Source of the DNA: Spirochaetaceae bacterium 4572_59
GTDB taxonomy: Bacteria; Spirochaetota; Spirochaetia; DSM-2461
NCBI GenBank assembly: GCA_002084805.1
Contig: NBMC01000023.1
Coordinates: 1-57,857 of the forward strand
DNA: 57,857 nucleotides
Direction: 5' to 3'
The notes beneath the pieces were generated by a model. The model did not search any database, was not told the DNA's origin, and worked only from the letters and a program-made list of their open reading frames with translations. This document shows, piece by piece, positions 1 to 7,504 of this stretch. The first letter of the stretch is position 1. Every line of letters begins with the position of its first letter. The position numbers were made by a program, and so were the translations under genes.

Positions 1-638
1 CTGCTGGGCCCCGCTGCTCTGTTCAGAAGAAGCTGCGAATATACCCTGGATCAATTCTGATGTTTTTTGAATATCAGGTACAATCTTCTGAAGAAGATCT
101 CCCGAATGTTCTGTATTCTGCTCAATATTGCTGATCATCTGTTCCATAGATGCGGAAACCTCTTCAGTACTAGCCGCCTGTTCACTGGCTCCCTCACTCA
201 ATACCTGAGAGGATTTACTGATTTCCAGACTGCCCGATGACACAGAATCTGAAACAGATTTCACTTCGTATACTATTTTTTTAAGCTGTGTTGCCATCAG
301 CTTCAGAGCATCAGCCAATTCGCCGACTTCATCTTTCTGATTCAGATCAATGCTTGCCAGTAAGTTTCCTTTTTCGCGTTTCCAGGTCCAGATCAGCAAT
401 AGAAATATCACAACCTGCTATGCCGATAAATTCCCCCCTGTTGTTTTGTACCGGATATATAATAGAGATCATAAGCACTTCGCTACCATCAATCATATAT
501 AAATAGGGGTCCGTCATATAGGGCTGGTTCACACGCTAAGGATCAGCACTGTGGATTAAAACCTCTATGGAGCTGGACAGAGTATTTGCGATATTAAATG
601 CTTCATTGATACCACTCAATGCGTTATTTATCTGAACT
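1..638 (-). pseudogene. methyl-accepting chemotaxis protein, decayed (partial at window edge)
   Basis: Minus-strand fragments of one chemoreceptor are readable but not as one frame. From the 5' side: a helical piece (ALSGINEAFNIANTLSSSIE) ends at a stop at 536-538. The same frame then resumes inside a dCache-like sensor piece (YMTDPYLYMIDGSEVLMISI) and ends at 347. The other frame carries the end of a HAMP domain and a signalling coiled coil (from about 370 to 1). The second membrane segment and most of HAMP are absent. The cytoplasmic part jumps from the adaptation-helix type sequence NIEQNTEHSG to DLLQKIVPDIQK, skipping the conserved hairpin tip that contacts CheA and CheW. A functional receptor is very unlikely. 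The gene continues past the left edge. It abuts the stop of the NusG-like gene upstream. Family identity is solid; the exact 5' limit is not. Confidence 0.8.
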
Positions 639-1112
639 TCAGGATTTTTTAACGAAATCAAAACCAAAATCGATTAAAAAAGCTTCTTTATAGAGAGACA
701 ATCGAACTTTTGCTCTTTTCTTTCGTTTATCTATTTTAACAATAATTTTATTGTTCTCGTTCAGGTCAATAGTAGAAATACCGGCAATTTCTCCGGTTCT
801 CATAAAAAGGTCAAGTTGCTCTTCCTCCTCCCGATACAGGGGGGTGAAGATGCCATCTGTATTTAAAAAGTTAAATACGCCGGGGGTTTGACGAACAGCT
901 CTGATCTGATCAGGATGAACTTCATCACAGCGAAAAAACAGATAGCCCGGAAACAGGGGGGCCTGTTGTTCCCTGATCTTTCCCTTTTTTCTAACCATCA
1001 GCTTTCTCCGGGGAAATACAAGAGATTTTTCCGGGAACAGTCCTGTTTTAATAAGAAGGGTTCGACACTCCGTTTCCCTGCTGCTACTAACCTGTATAAC
1101 AAAGTAGGGCAT
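639..1112 (-). CDS. NusG-family (UpxY/LoaP-like) antitermination protein with shortened KOW domain
   Basis: The N-terminal NGN domain (residues about 1-105) is recognisable from PYFVIQVSSSRE, the basic segment around FPRRKLMVRKKGK and PLFPGYLFFRCDE. NusG paralogs of this type bind RNA polymerase and promote readthrough of long operons, often surface-polysaccharide or secondary-metabolite clusters. The C-terminal KOW domain is abnormal: the text runs NENNKIIVKIDKRKKRAKV, so the conserved Gly-Pro-x-x-G-x-x-G turn expected before the KIDKRKKRAKV strand is missing, consistent with an in-frame loss of roughly 12-15 residues. At 157 residues it is slightly short. The ATG overlaps the stop of the EamA gene by one base (TGATG), so the two are probably translationally coupled. 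No polysaccharide cluster lies downstream, only a chemoreceptor pseudogene. Housekeeping NusG is an unlikely alternative given the divergent sequence. Confidence 0.82.
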   Translation of the reverse strand: MPYFVIQVSSSRETECRTLLIKTGLFPEKSLVFPRRKLMVRKKGKIREQQAPLFPGYLFFRCDEVHPDQIRAVRQTPGVFNFLNTDGIFTPLYREEEEQLDLFMRTGEIAGISTIDLNENNKIIVKIDKRKKRAKVRLSLYKEAFLIDFGFDFVKKS

Positions 1113-2065
1113 CAGGCTTTCTCCTCAACAATCTTCTTTCCTACATTGGACGCCACTGCTTTTTTAGAGTAGAACAATGTAATTGCTATAGCCGTCAGAA
1201 CCATCCCACAGAGAGACGGGAAATCCGGTGAATCATTTTTCATAAAAATCCAGCTTAAAATGGACCCGCTCACGGGAACCAGGAATTTCCAGACAGTAAC
1301 ATGAGAAACAGGCTCTTTTCTGATTTTAAGAAGATAGTACCAGATAGAAAAACCAATAGAGCTAACACAAACAAGCCAGATCAGAGCCATATAAAAAATA
1401 AAGGGCGGCCATTGGTCTGGAAGATTTCCGGATACAAGCCCTGTCACCAATCCGCTGGCAACAAGCATGATTCCTCCGACCATAAGTTGAGCCGAATTCA
1501 ATATAAAAGGATCCAGCTCATCCGAGGTCTTTGCAACCAGAACCATTGCCGCTGCATTCGCTACAAGGGAGAACATCATAAGAGCAATCCCCCTACTCTC
1601 ATTTATGGCAGTTCCCGAAGCGCTAACACCGGACCATGTAATCAGAAAGACACTAAACACACCAAGAATCATACTAATAGTTCTACGGGCATTCAACCTG
1701 TCTCCGGGCAAAAAGAAGTGGGCTATCAATGCCGTTACGAGAGGGCCCATGCCATTAACGATGGCTCCCGTGGATCCTCTCATATTATCAAGGGCAAGAT
1801 AGAAAAAAGAGTAGAGCATAAAAGTCTGAAAAAGTCCCACTAATAATATAGTCCGAAAATGACTGCGTATCTGATGCCAGTATCCGGGTTTTCGGCTCAC
1901 GAAAGCTACAGCAACTCCAGCCAGAAAGAAACGAATTCCGGCAAATAACAGAGGTGACAAATACTGTAATCCTGTTTTAATTCCTAAAAAGGCAGTGGAC
2001 CAGAGAAGACAGGCAATAATAGCCAAGAGACGGGAATCAGTTAATTTCACAAGCAGCCTTCTCAA
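1112..2065 (-). CDS. EamA/DMT-superfamily transporter
   Basis: This 317-residue integral membrane protein has about ten hydrophobic segments arranged as two EamA-type halves (residues about 12-150 and 160-305). The start LLAIIACLLWSTAFLGIK matches the usual first helix of drug/metabolite transporters. Such proteins export amino acids, metabolites or drugs at the inner membrane; the substrate cannot be read from sequence. The first codons overlap the 3' end of the aminopeptidase gene by 29 bases and the stop overlaps the NusG-like start, so the three genes look like one operon. A peptidase next to an exporter could mean export of amino acids released from peptides, but this is only inference. 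Confidence 0.88.
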   Translation of the reverse strand: MRRLLVKLTDSRLLAIIACLLWSTAFLGIKTGLQYLSPLLFAGIRFFLAGVAVAFVSRKPGYWHQIRSHFRTILLVGLFQTFMLYSFFYLALDNMRGSTGAIVNGMGPLVTALIAHFFLPGDRLNARRTISMILGVFSVFLITWSGVSASGTAINESRGIALMMFSLVANAAAMVLVAKTSDELDPFILNSAQLMVGGIMLVASGLVTGLVSGNLPDQWPPFIFYMALIWLVCVSSIGFSIWYYLLKIRKEPVSHVTVWKFLVPVSGSILSWIFMKNDSPDFPSLCGMVLTAIAITLFYSKKAVASNVGKKIVEEKA

Positions 2066-3821
2066 GCCAGCTTCTTTCTTCCTTATTCAAAGAGGGAGAA
2101 AGCCTGCGGATAAGCTCTTTCTGATAGCTATTCAGCCACAGTTTCTCCTTTTCCGTCAGCAGGGAGACGTCAATCAGCTTCTGATCGTAGGGACAGAGGG
2201 TCAGTGTTTCAAACTCATAAAAGAGGTCCTCACTGGGACAGTCCTTCCAGACAAGCGTCATTAGCAGGTTTTCAATACGAATACCATGTTTGCCCTCCCT
2301 GTAAATTCCGGGTTCATCGGAGGTAACCATTCCCGGCAGCAGGGGTTCATCTATGGCATGAGGACTTATCCTCTGGGGACCCTCATGGACATTAAGAACA
2401 AAGCCCACTCCGTGTCCTGTACCATGACCGTAATCCAATCCCTCTTCCCAGAGGGGCTGACGGGCCAGCAGATCCAGCTGATATCCTCTTGTACCATTGG
2501 GAAAGCGTGCCATGGCAAGACTGATATGTCCTTTCAGTACAATAGTATAGTCATGTATTTCTTCCTCTGTCGGTTCTCCAAGGGCAACGGTCCTGGTGAT
2601 ATCCGTTGTCCCCTGTCTGTACTGTCCGCCAGAATCAAGCAGGAAAAGACCGGACTGTTCCAGGAAGAACTGGTCCTTTTCTTCCGCTTCATAATGACAG
2701 ATAGCTCCATGGGCTCGGTATCCGGGAATGGGAGAAAAACTCTCATCCAGAAAATCTTCCTGTTCGCTCCGGCACTTTCTCATATAGGCCGCCGCTTCAA
2801 GTTCAGTTATATTCCTTTTCAGTATCTCTGATTTCAACCACATGAAAAAGCGGATCATGGCGACCCCGTCCTTTTCCATGGCCTTCCTGATCTGCTTCTG
2901 TTCAACCGGATTCTTACAGGCTTTCATTCTGGTGGTAATATCCTGAGACTGTAAAATCTTTATGCCTTCAGGGGCGGCAGCAGCCAGGAGAGAATTGGTT
3001 TTCTCCGCCGCAAAAAGGAATACCGCATCCCCCGGTAGGGCAGACAGCTTTGATGCCACAAGATCATAAGATTGTATTTCGATATTATCATTTTGAATAT
3101 CCGTCCTTAGGGAAGCAGTCAGATTCTCCCCCCGGACAAACCAGTATGACCTTTCAGGAGAAATGAGGAAGTAGCTTAATACTACAGGATTATAGGGAAC
3201 ATCTCCGCCACGGACATTCAAGAGCCAGGCAATATCATCCAGAGAGGAAATAAGATAGTGGGAAACACCCTTCTCTTTCATCTCTTCCCGTACCTTCTGC
3301 AGTTTCTCTTTGCGCAGCTGTCCGGCTTCACTCTTTTCCAGCTGCCAGATAGGCTTGGAAGGAAGCTCTGGTCTGTCCTGCCAAAGTTCCCCTATAAGAT
3401 CCTTTTTGTTGGAGATAGTGAATTTCACAGGGATAAACTTTGCAGCAAGAGATTCCCACTCTTTAACTGACAAAGTTCTGCCATCCATTCCGATAATCGC
3501 GCTGGGCAAAAGTTTGCTGCACAGCCAGTCCTTATACTCTGGAACTCCCGTCATTCCTGAACGGTACAGGGTAATACCGCTTCCTTCCAATTCCTGCTCC
3601 GCCTGAATATAGTAACGGAAGTCGGTCCATATTCCTGCTTCTTCCCGGGTTATAACAAAAGTACCGGCACTTCCGCTAAAACCGGAGATCCATGCCCTGC
3701 TTCTCCAGTAATCAGGCACATATTCACTGCCATGGGAATCCTGGCTGTATACAACATAGGCATCAAGATTCTCTCGTATCATCAGTTCCCGAAGGGATTT
3801 TAAGCGATTTTGAATAGTCAT
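2037..3821 (-). CDS. Xaa-Pro aminopeptidase (aminopeptidase P, M24 family)
   Basis: The 594-residue protein resembles the long, three-domain aminopeptidase P type: two creatinase-like N-terminal domains and a C-terminal pita-bread M24 domain. It should remove an N-terminal residue preceding proline, using two metal ions in the cytoplasm. Ligands are visible in order: Asp in LLDSGGQYRQGTTDITRTV (about residues 395 and 407), His in GHGTGHGVGF (about 467), Glu in SDEPGIY (about 500) and Glu in GIRIENLL (about 515). The start was placed at the ATG at 3821 because AGAGGAG lies just upstream; an ATG 45 bases further upstream lacks such a site. It is the first gene of a likely operon with the EamA transporter and NusG paralog. 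Confidence 0.93.
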   Translation of the reverse strand: MTIQNRLKSLRELMIRENLDAYVVYSQDSHGSEYVPDYWRSRAWISGFSGSAGTFVITREEAGIWTDFRYYIQAEQELEGSGITLYRSGMTGVPEYKDWLCSKLLPSAIIGMDGRTLSVKEWESLAAKFIPVKFTISNKKDLIGELWQDRPELPSKPIWQLEKSEAGQLRKEKLQKVREEMKEKGVSHYLISSLDDIAWLLNVRGGDVPYNPVVLSYFLISPERSYWFVRGENLTASLRTDIQNDNIEIQSYDLVASKLSALPGDAVFLFAAEKTNSLLAAAAPEGIKILQSQDITTRMKACKNPVEQKQIRKAMEKDGVAMIRFFMWLKSEILKRNITELEAAAYMRKCRSEQEDFLDESFSPIPGYRAHGAICHYEAEEKDQFFLEQSGLFLLDSGGQYRQGTTDITRTVALGEPTEEEIHDYTIVLKGHISLAMARFPNGTRGYQLDLLARQPLWEEGLDYGHGTGHGVGFVLNVHEGPQRISPHAIDEPLLPGMVTSDEPGIYREGKHGIRIENLLMTLVWKDCPSEDLFYEFETLTLCPYDQKLIDVSLLTEKEKLWLNSYQKELIRRLSPSLNKEERSWLEKAACEIN

Positions 3822-3921
3822 TATGGAATTCTCCTCTATAAAGAAACGATGGGGTTGCGCCCTCATTTTTACAATATTAATTCAATATTCTTAAGCTACT
3901 GCCGATTATTATAATGTGGTT

Positions 3922-4009
3922 TGCCGGGAAACTCTATTCCCCTCCCAACGAATACTTCCCGGTGGATCCGTTTAGTCGGTTTGCCCCGCTTCGGCGGGGC
4001 TATTTTTTT
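3922..4009 (+). ncRNA. candidate small RNA ending in a strong intrinsic terminator
   Basis: The gap between two minus-strand genes (cmoB and the aminopeptidase) holds a plus-strand unit. TATAAT at 3910-3915 is preceded by a weak -35-like TTCTTA at 3888-3893 (16-nt spacer). The predicted RNA can pair CCGGGAA (3924-3930) with TTCCCGG (3956-3962). The same GGGAA can alternatively pair with TTCCC at 3937-3941, so two exclusive folds are possible. It ends in a GC-rich UUCG hairpin and T-run. No ORF is evident and I do not recognise an Rfam family. Read on the minus strand the region would be the aminopeptidase leader, so a structured leader is the main alternative. Confidence 0.35.
3983..4009 (+). 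terminator. intrinsic terminator, plus-strand orientation
   Basis: GCCCCGC, loop TTCG, GCGGGGC, then TATTTTTTT. The T-run follows the hairpin only on the plus strand; on the minus strand the hairpin is followed by AAACCG. It therefore faces against cmoB and cannot be a normal cmoB terminator. It does end the candidate small RNA. Confidence 0.75.
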
Positions 4010-4997
4010 ACTTCTTAACAGCTCTGATATAAATTCTTGTAGGAGCCGGATAACCTTCAGTTGTTTTTGAGGGGTCATTCGGATCCAGAAACTGTTCCAG
4101 AGAATAAAACACAGCCCAGTCGGTCTGTCTCTGCTCATGAGTCTCCAGTTTGAAGTTTTCAAACACTTCCACCTTATGAAAGCCACTTCTGTTCAACATA
4201 TTGACAAGAGCTGATGCCGTAGGCAGAAACCAGTATCCCGATGCCTGCATATACCGGCCCTCCGGAAAGAGACAGTAGGGATCATCACCGGGAATACCGC
4301 TACTCTCCAGGATCAGGGTTCCCCCCGGCTTCATAGCCCCGGCCAGAGTCTCCAGTGTCTGCAGAGGATTCCGTCTGTGATAGATAATTCCCATAAAAAA
4401 AACCACATCAAAGAAACGAGGAAACAGATTAAGATCATCCACCCCTAAAAGATCAAAATTCAGTCTGTCATCTCTGTGAAATTTTTTATTTAACCTGTGA
4501 TGGTAATAGTAACGGGTCATGGGATCGATACCCAGTACAAACCAGGGATCCTGGGGGAGCATCCGATACATATAGTACTCGTTATTACAGCCGATATCAC
4601 AAATCTTTTTATTCTTGAGATCCGGCAACCAGGGAGCTACGCGGTCCCACTTCAGATGACTTCGCCACTCGGCATCCACTTCCCTACCGTAATAATTAAA
4701 TGGTCCCTTTCTCCAGGGCATCAAAGACTTAAGGGCAAGCGATAGTTTTTCCTGTTCTTCTGATGAAAGATCACCCTCCTGCCCGAAACGTACGGTATCA
4801 GATGAAAAATCAAATCCATCACCACTGCGAAGCTCCACATCCTCTACAGGCTCTTCCCAGACTTTTACAGAAGATTTTTCAAGCTTCCCGGCCAGTTCCT
4901 TCCGCAGGATCTTCAGTTCATCCGTTTTGATTTCAGACGTATAGGGTTCGTAGTAGTGGTCTTTCAGGTACTCTCTGAAAATATTTGTATGCTTCAA
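4008..4997 (-). CDS. cmoB: tRNA U34 carboxymethyltransferase CmoB
   Basis: CmoB transfers the carboxymethyl group of carboxy-SAM to 5-hydroxyuridine at tRNA position 34, giving uridine 5-oxyacetic acid, which broadens wobble decoding. Family hallmarks are present: WRKGPFNYYGREVDAEWRSH before the Rossmann fold, FFMGIIYHRRNPLQTLE in the middle, and the C-terminal signature FLDPNDPSKTTEGYPAPTR. Length (329) is normal. SAM motif I reads DIGCNNEYYMYRM, with Asn and Glu where E. coli has glycines (GCGNGYHMWRM). The gene lies 24 bases downstream of cmoA, so substrate synthesis and use are co-transcribed. Confidence 0.95.
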   Translation of the reverse strand: MKHTNIFREYLKDHYYEPYTSEIKTDELKILRKELAGKLEKSSVKVWEEPVEDVELRSGDGFDFSSDTVRFGQEGDLSSEEQEKLSLALKSLMPWRKGPFNYYGREVDAEWRSHLKWDRVAPWLPDLKNKKICDIGCNNEYYMYRMLPQDPWFVLGIDPMTRYYYHHRLNKKFHRDDRLNFDLLGVDDLNLFPRFFDVVFFMGIIYHRRNPLQTLETLAGAMKPGGTLILESSGIPGDDPYCLFPEGRYMQASGYWFLPTASALVNMLNRSGFHKVEVFENFKLETHEQRQTDWAVFYSLEQFLDPNDPSKTTEGYPAPTRIYIRAVKK

Positions 4998-5021
4998 TGG
5001 AATGGGATCCTTCTAATGTTT

Positions 5022-5774
5022 TCAACCTTTCTTCAGGCAGATAAAAGAGGAGAAATTATACCAGGTGTAAAACAGATCGACCGCTTCAAATCCGGCTTCA
5101 CGAAAAAGCCATTCTTCATCTTTAATCGAGTAGGGGATCAGAACATTCTCCAGCGCCTCTCTCTTCTGTGAAATTTCAAGTTCACTGTAACCATTTGTTC
5201 TTTTCAGATTGTAATAGTTATCAATAAAAATCCGGCTCAGGTCCGTATGGGACTGAAGAGTTTTATCACTGATCAGCAGAATACCGTTATGATTCAGCCC
5301 TTCATAAATCCTTCTAATCAAAGCTTCTCTGTGCAGGGGGTCGATAAACTGAAGTGTATAATTCATTATTACAACAGAAGCATTCTCTACAGGAGTTTTC
5401 AGAAGATCGGCCTCTTCTATAATGACCCGCCCCGGATTACCGGAGATATCCATGGATGTGATCTTTTTCTTGGCAGCTTCACACATCGCAGAAGAATTAT
5501 CAATACCCTTTATGTAGTAGTCATTGAGTTTATGTTCCTTCAACCCTTCCAGAAGCAATGCGATAGTAGTTCCTGTGGAACAACCCAGATCATAAATCCA
5601 GCTGCCCTCCTGATAAAAGGTTAATCCAAGGGTCGCCACCATGGGCTGAACATCTCTATAATGAGGAATACTCCGTTCGGCCATATCATCAAAGACATGG
5701 GCTACCTTTTCGTTAAATTCAAAGGGCCGCACAAGCAGATCGGCCTCGGCAAATACTTCATCTTTTTGGCTCAT
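5022..5774 (-). CDS. cmoA: carboxy-S-adenosyl-L-methionine synthase CmoA
   Basis: CmoA converts SAM and prephenate to carboxy-SAM, the donor used by CmoB. The 250-residue protein has the family N-terminus (FEFNEKVAHVFDDMAERSIPHY with one or two changes from other bacteria), SAM-binding IYDLGCSTGTTIALLL (about residues 60-75), GIDNSSAMCEAA, and VIMNYTLQFIDPLHREALI. An AGGGATT-type ribosome site precedes the ATG. Its 5' end overlaps the 3' end of the YitT gene by 17 bases and cmoB follows 24 bases downstream. The need for prephenate implies a working chorismate pathway elsewhere in the genome. Confidence 0.95.
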   Translation of the reverse strand: MSQKDEVFAEADLLVRPFEFNEKVAHVFDDMAERSIPHYRDVQPMVATLGLTFYQEGSWIYDLGCSTGTTIALLLEGLKEHKLNDYYIKGIDNSSAMCEAAKKKITSMDISGNPGRVIIEEADLLKTPVENASVVIMNYTLQFIDPLHREALIRRIYEGLNHNGILLISDKTLQSHTDLSRIFIDNYYNLKRTNGYSELEISQKREALENVLIPYSIKDEEWLFREAGFEAVDLFYTWYNFSSFICLKKG

Positions 5775-6636
5775 AACTGAATCCCTCCCCTAAAGCTTCT
5801 CTCACATCAGAGATAAACATAAATCCTTTAGGATCCTCATCTGAGGTAATCTGTTTCAAATGAGGAATATCCCGACTTCGCAGAACACAGAGAAGAACAG
5901 GCCTGTCATCCCCGGTAAACATTCCTCGTCCCTTTAATTCCGTAACACCACGGTTCAATTCTTTCAGAATCCGTTCACTGATTACTTCTGATTTCAAAGA
6001 GATAATATAGGCAGCCTTAGTGTAATTGACACCAATAATTATCGCATCAATAACCCGGGCAGTAACAAATATCGTAACAGCGGCATAGAGCGCAAGCTCA
6101 TACTGCCTAAAGGAAAAGGCGGCCATTATAACAACTATTGCATCTATAATCATAAGAATCAGCCCTATTGAAATAAAAGGAATAAGCTTATGGATAATTT
6201 TTGCAGCAAGATCGGTTCCTCCGGTCGAGGCATCCTCTCGGAATATCAATCCGAGCCCCAGGCCTATCATTCCACCGCCTATAATTGAAGCCAGAAGAAG
6301 ATCCTGCGTCATGGCTTCCAGAAAGGCAGTTCCATCAATAAAAAAAGACAGCAGAATTGTTGAGATCAAAGTTTTAATCCCGAAAGATCTGCCGAGAGTT
6401 TTCCAGGAAGCAAGAAAGAGTGGAACATTCATGGCAAGAACTGTCATACCGACAGGTAAACCAAACAGGTGATAAAGTACGGTTCCGACACCGGAAAGTC
6501 CTCCGGCAACAATCTTATTGGGAATAAGAAACAGGTTCATAGCGAGAGCCATAATCAGACAACCGAGAACAAGGCTGATAAAACTCAGAGCCTCATTCCG
6601 GACAAGATGGCCGGTTTTTCTAAGGAAGGGACTCAT
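5758..6636 (-). CDS. YitT family membrane protein (DUF161 + DUF2179)
   Basis: The 292-residue protein has five or six membrane segments in residues about 15-200, with the conserved NLFLIPNKIVAGGLSGVGTVLY and REDASTGGTDLAAKII sequences of the YitT family. A cytoplasmic DUF2179 domain follows (GRGMFTGDDRPVLLCVLRSRD, then residues to about 285). The biochemical role of the family is unsettled; transport has been proposed. The ATG overlaps the stop of the DjlA-like gene by one base (TAATG), and the 3' end overlaps cmoA, so it sits inside a tight operon without an obvious functional link to tRNA modification. Confidence 0.92.
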   Translation of the reverse strand: MSPFLRKTGHLVRNEALSFISLVLGCLIMALAMNLFLIPNKIVAGGLSGVGTVLYHLFGLPVGMTVLAMNVPLFLASWKTLGRSFGIKTLISTILLSFFIDGTAFLEAMTQDLLLASIIGGGMIGLGLGLIFREDASTGGTDLAAKIIHKLIPFISIGLILMIIDAIVVIMAAFSFRQYELALYAAVTIFVTARVIDAIIIGVNYTKAAYIISLKSEVISERILKELNRGVTELKGRGMFTGDDRPVLLCVLRSRDIPHLKQITSDEDPKGFMFISDVREALGEGFSYEPKR

Positions 6637-7448
6637 TATAGATTCCTTTCCTTTTTAATAGACTCCCAGGCTTCCTGTATTTCACGAAAACGGTCATTGG
6701 CAAACTGAGTAAACTCTTCGGGCAGCCCCTTGGCGGCAACTCTATCCGGATGGAACTCTGAAGCCTTTGTACGGTATGCCTTTTTTACTACATTATCCGG
6801 ATCGGAGGAAGAACATCCCAAAATACTGTAGGATGCTGAGGAAGTCTGTTTATATTTGCTTTTCAAGCGCTCATAGGACGTTTGACTGTATCCGAATATC
6901 CTGACAGCTTCCAGAATCATCCGCTCCTCTTCCGGGTGTAAAGAGCCGTCAGAAACGGCAACTCTCAGAAGGATATCCAACAGAAGTTCAATAAACTGTG
7001 GATTCCCGGAAAAAGCCTGGTAAAACTGACGGGCATAGGACTCAAAAGGCTCACCGGAACGGGCTGCTACATTGAATATTTCCATTGCAGCCTGCTGGCT
7101 GACCGAATCAAGCCTTAAGTCCTGTCTCATAAAGTGATAAATTGTTTGTTTTTCCTCATCAGAAATATGACCGTCAGCTACGGATAATTTTCCAAGCATG
7201 GAAAAGATGGTTGAAAAGAACAAGCGGCTTGTATTCTGAGAACCAGCAAAGGAGCTCTGCTGCCTCTGGTGAGCGCCGGTTCCCTGAAAACGATTGAACG
7301 TGCTGGAAGATCGACCTGAAGCGCCAGATAAATTCCTGCCAACAGAGCTGCCGATAACGGCTCCAATTAATCCCATAAAAGGGATCCCTGACATTATTCC
7401 AAGGATAAAACCTATGGTTCCTCCGATAAATCCTTCCAGTCCTCTCAA
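6636..7448 (-). CDS. DjlA-like co-chaperone: TerB domain plus C-terminal J-domain
   Basis: An N-terminal glycine-rich hydrophobic segment (residues 5-38, FIGGTIGFILGIMSGIPFMG) probably anchors the protein in the inner membrane. A TerB-like helical domain follows (about 75-190, with GKLSVADGHISDEEK and LLRVAVSDGSLHPEEE), and a J-domain ends the protein (about 205-268) with the HPD tripeptide in ASEFHPDRVAAKG that stimulates DnaK ATPase. This order matches DjlA. It should be a membrane-located DnaK partner. AAGGAGTAG lies upstream of the ATG. The stop overlaps the YitT start by one base. Confidence 0.9.
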   Translation of the reverse strand: MRGLEGFIGGTIGFILGIMSGIPFMGLIGAVIGSSVGRNLSGASGRSSSTFNRFQGTGAHQRQQSSFAGSQNTSRLFFSTIFSMLGKLSVADGHISDEEKQTIYHFMRQDLRLDSVSQQAAMEIFNVAARSGEPFESYARQFYQAFSGNPQFIELLLDILLRVAVSDGSLHPEEERMILEAVRIFGYSQTSYERLKSKYKQTSSASYSILGCSSSDPDNVVKKAYRTKASEFHPDRVAAKGLPEEFTQFANDRFREIQEAWESIKKERNL

Positions 7449-7470
7449 TGAACTACTCCTTCCACAAAAA

Positions 7471-7504
7471 TCATTATCTGATACTCATTATCTGATACTC
7501 ATTA
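7471..7504. repeat. 14-bp tandem direct repeat between ygiQ and the DjlA-like gene
   Basis: TCATTATCTGATAC occurs twice head to tail (7471-7484 and 7485-7498) and is followed by a partial third copy (TCATTA). It fills the short gap after the DjlA-like gene start region and touches the ygiQ stop codon. It looks like a small slippage duplication rather than an operator. Confidence 0.6.
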
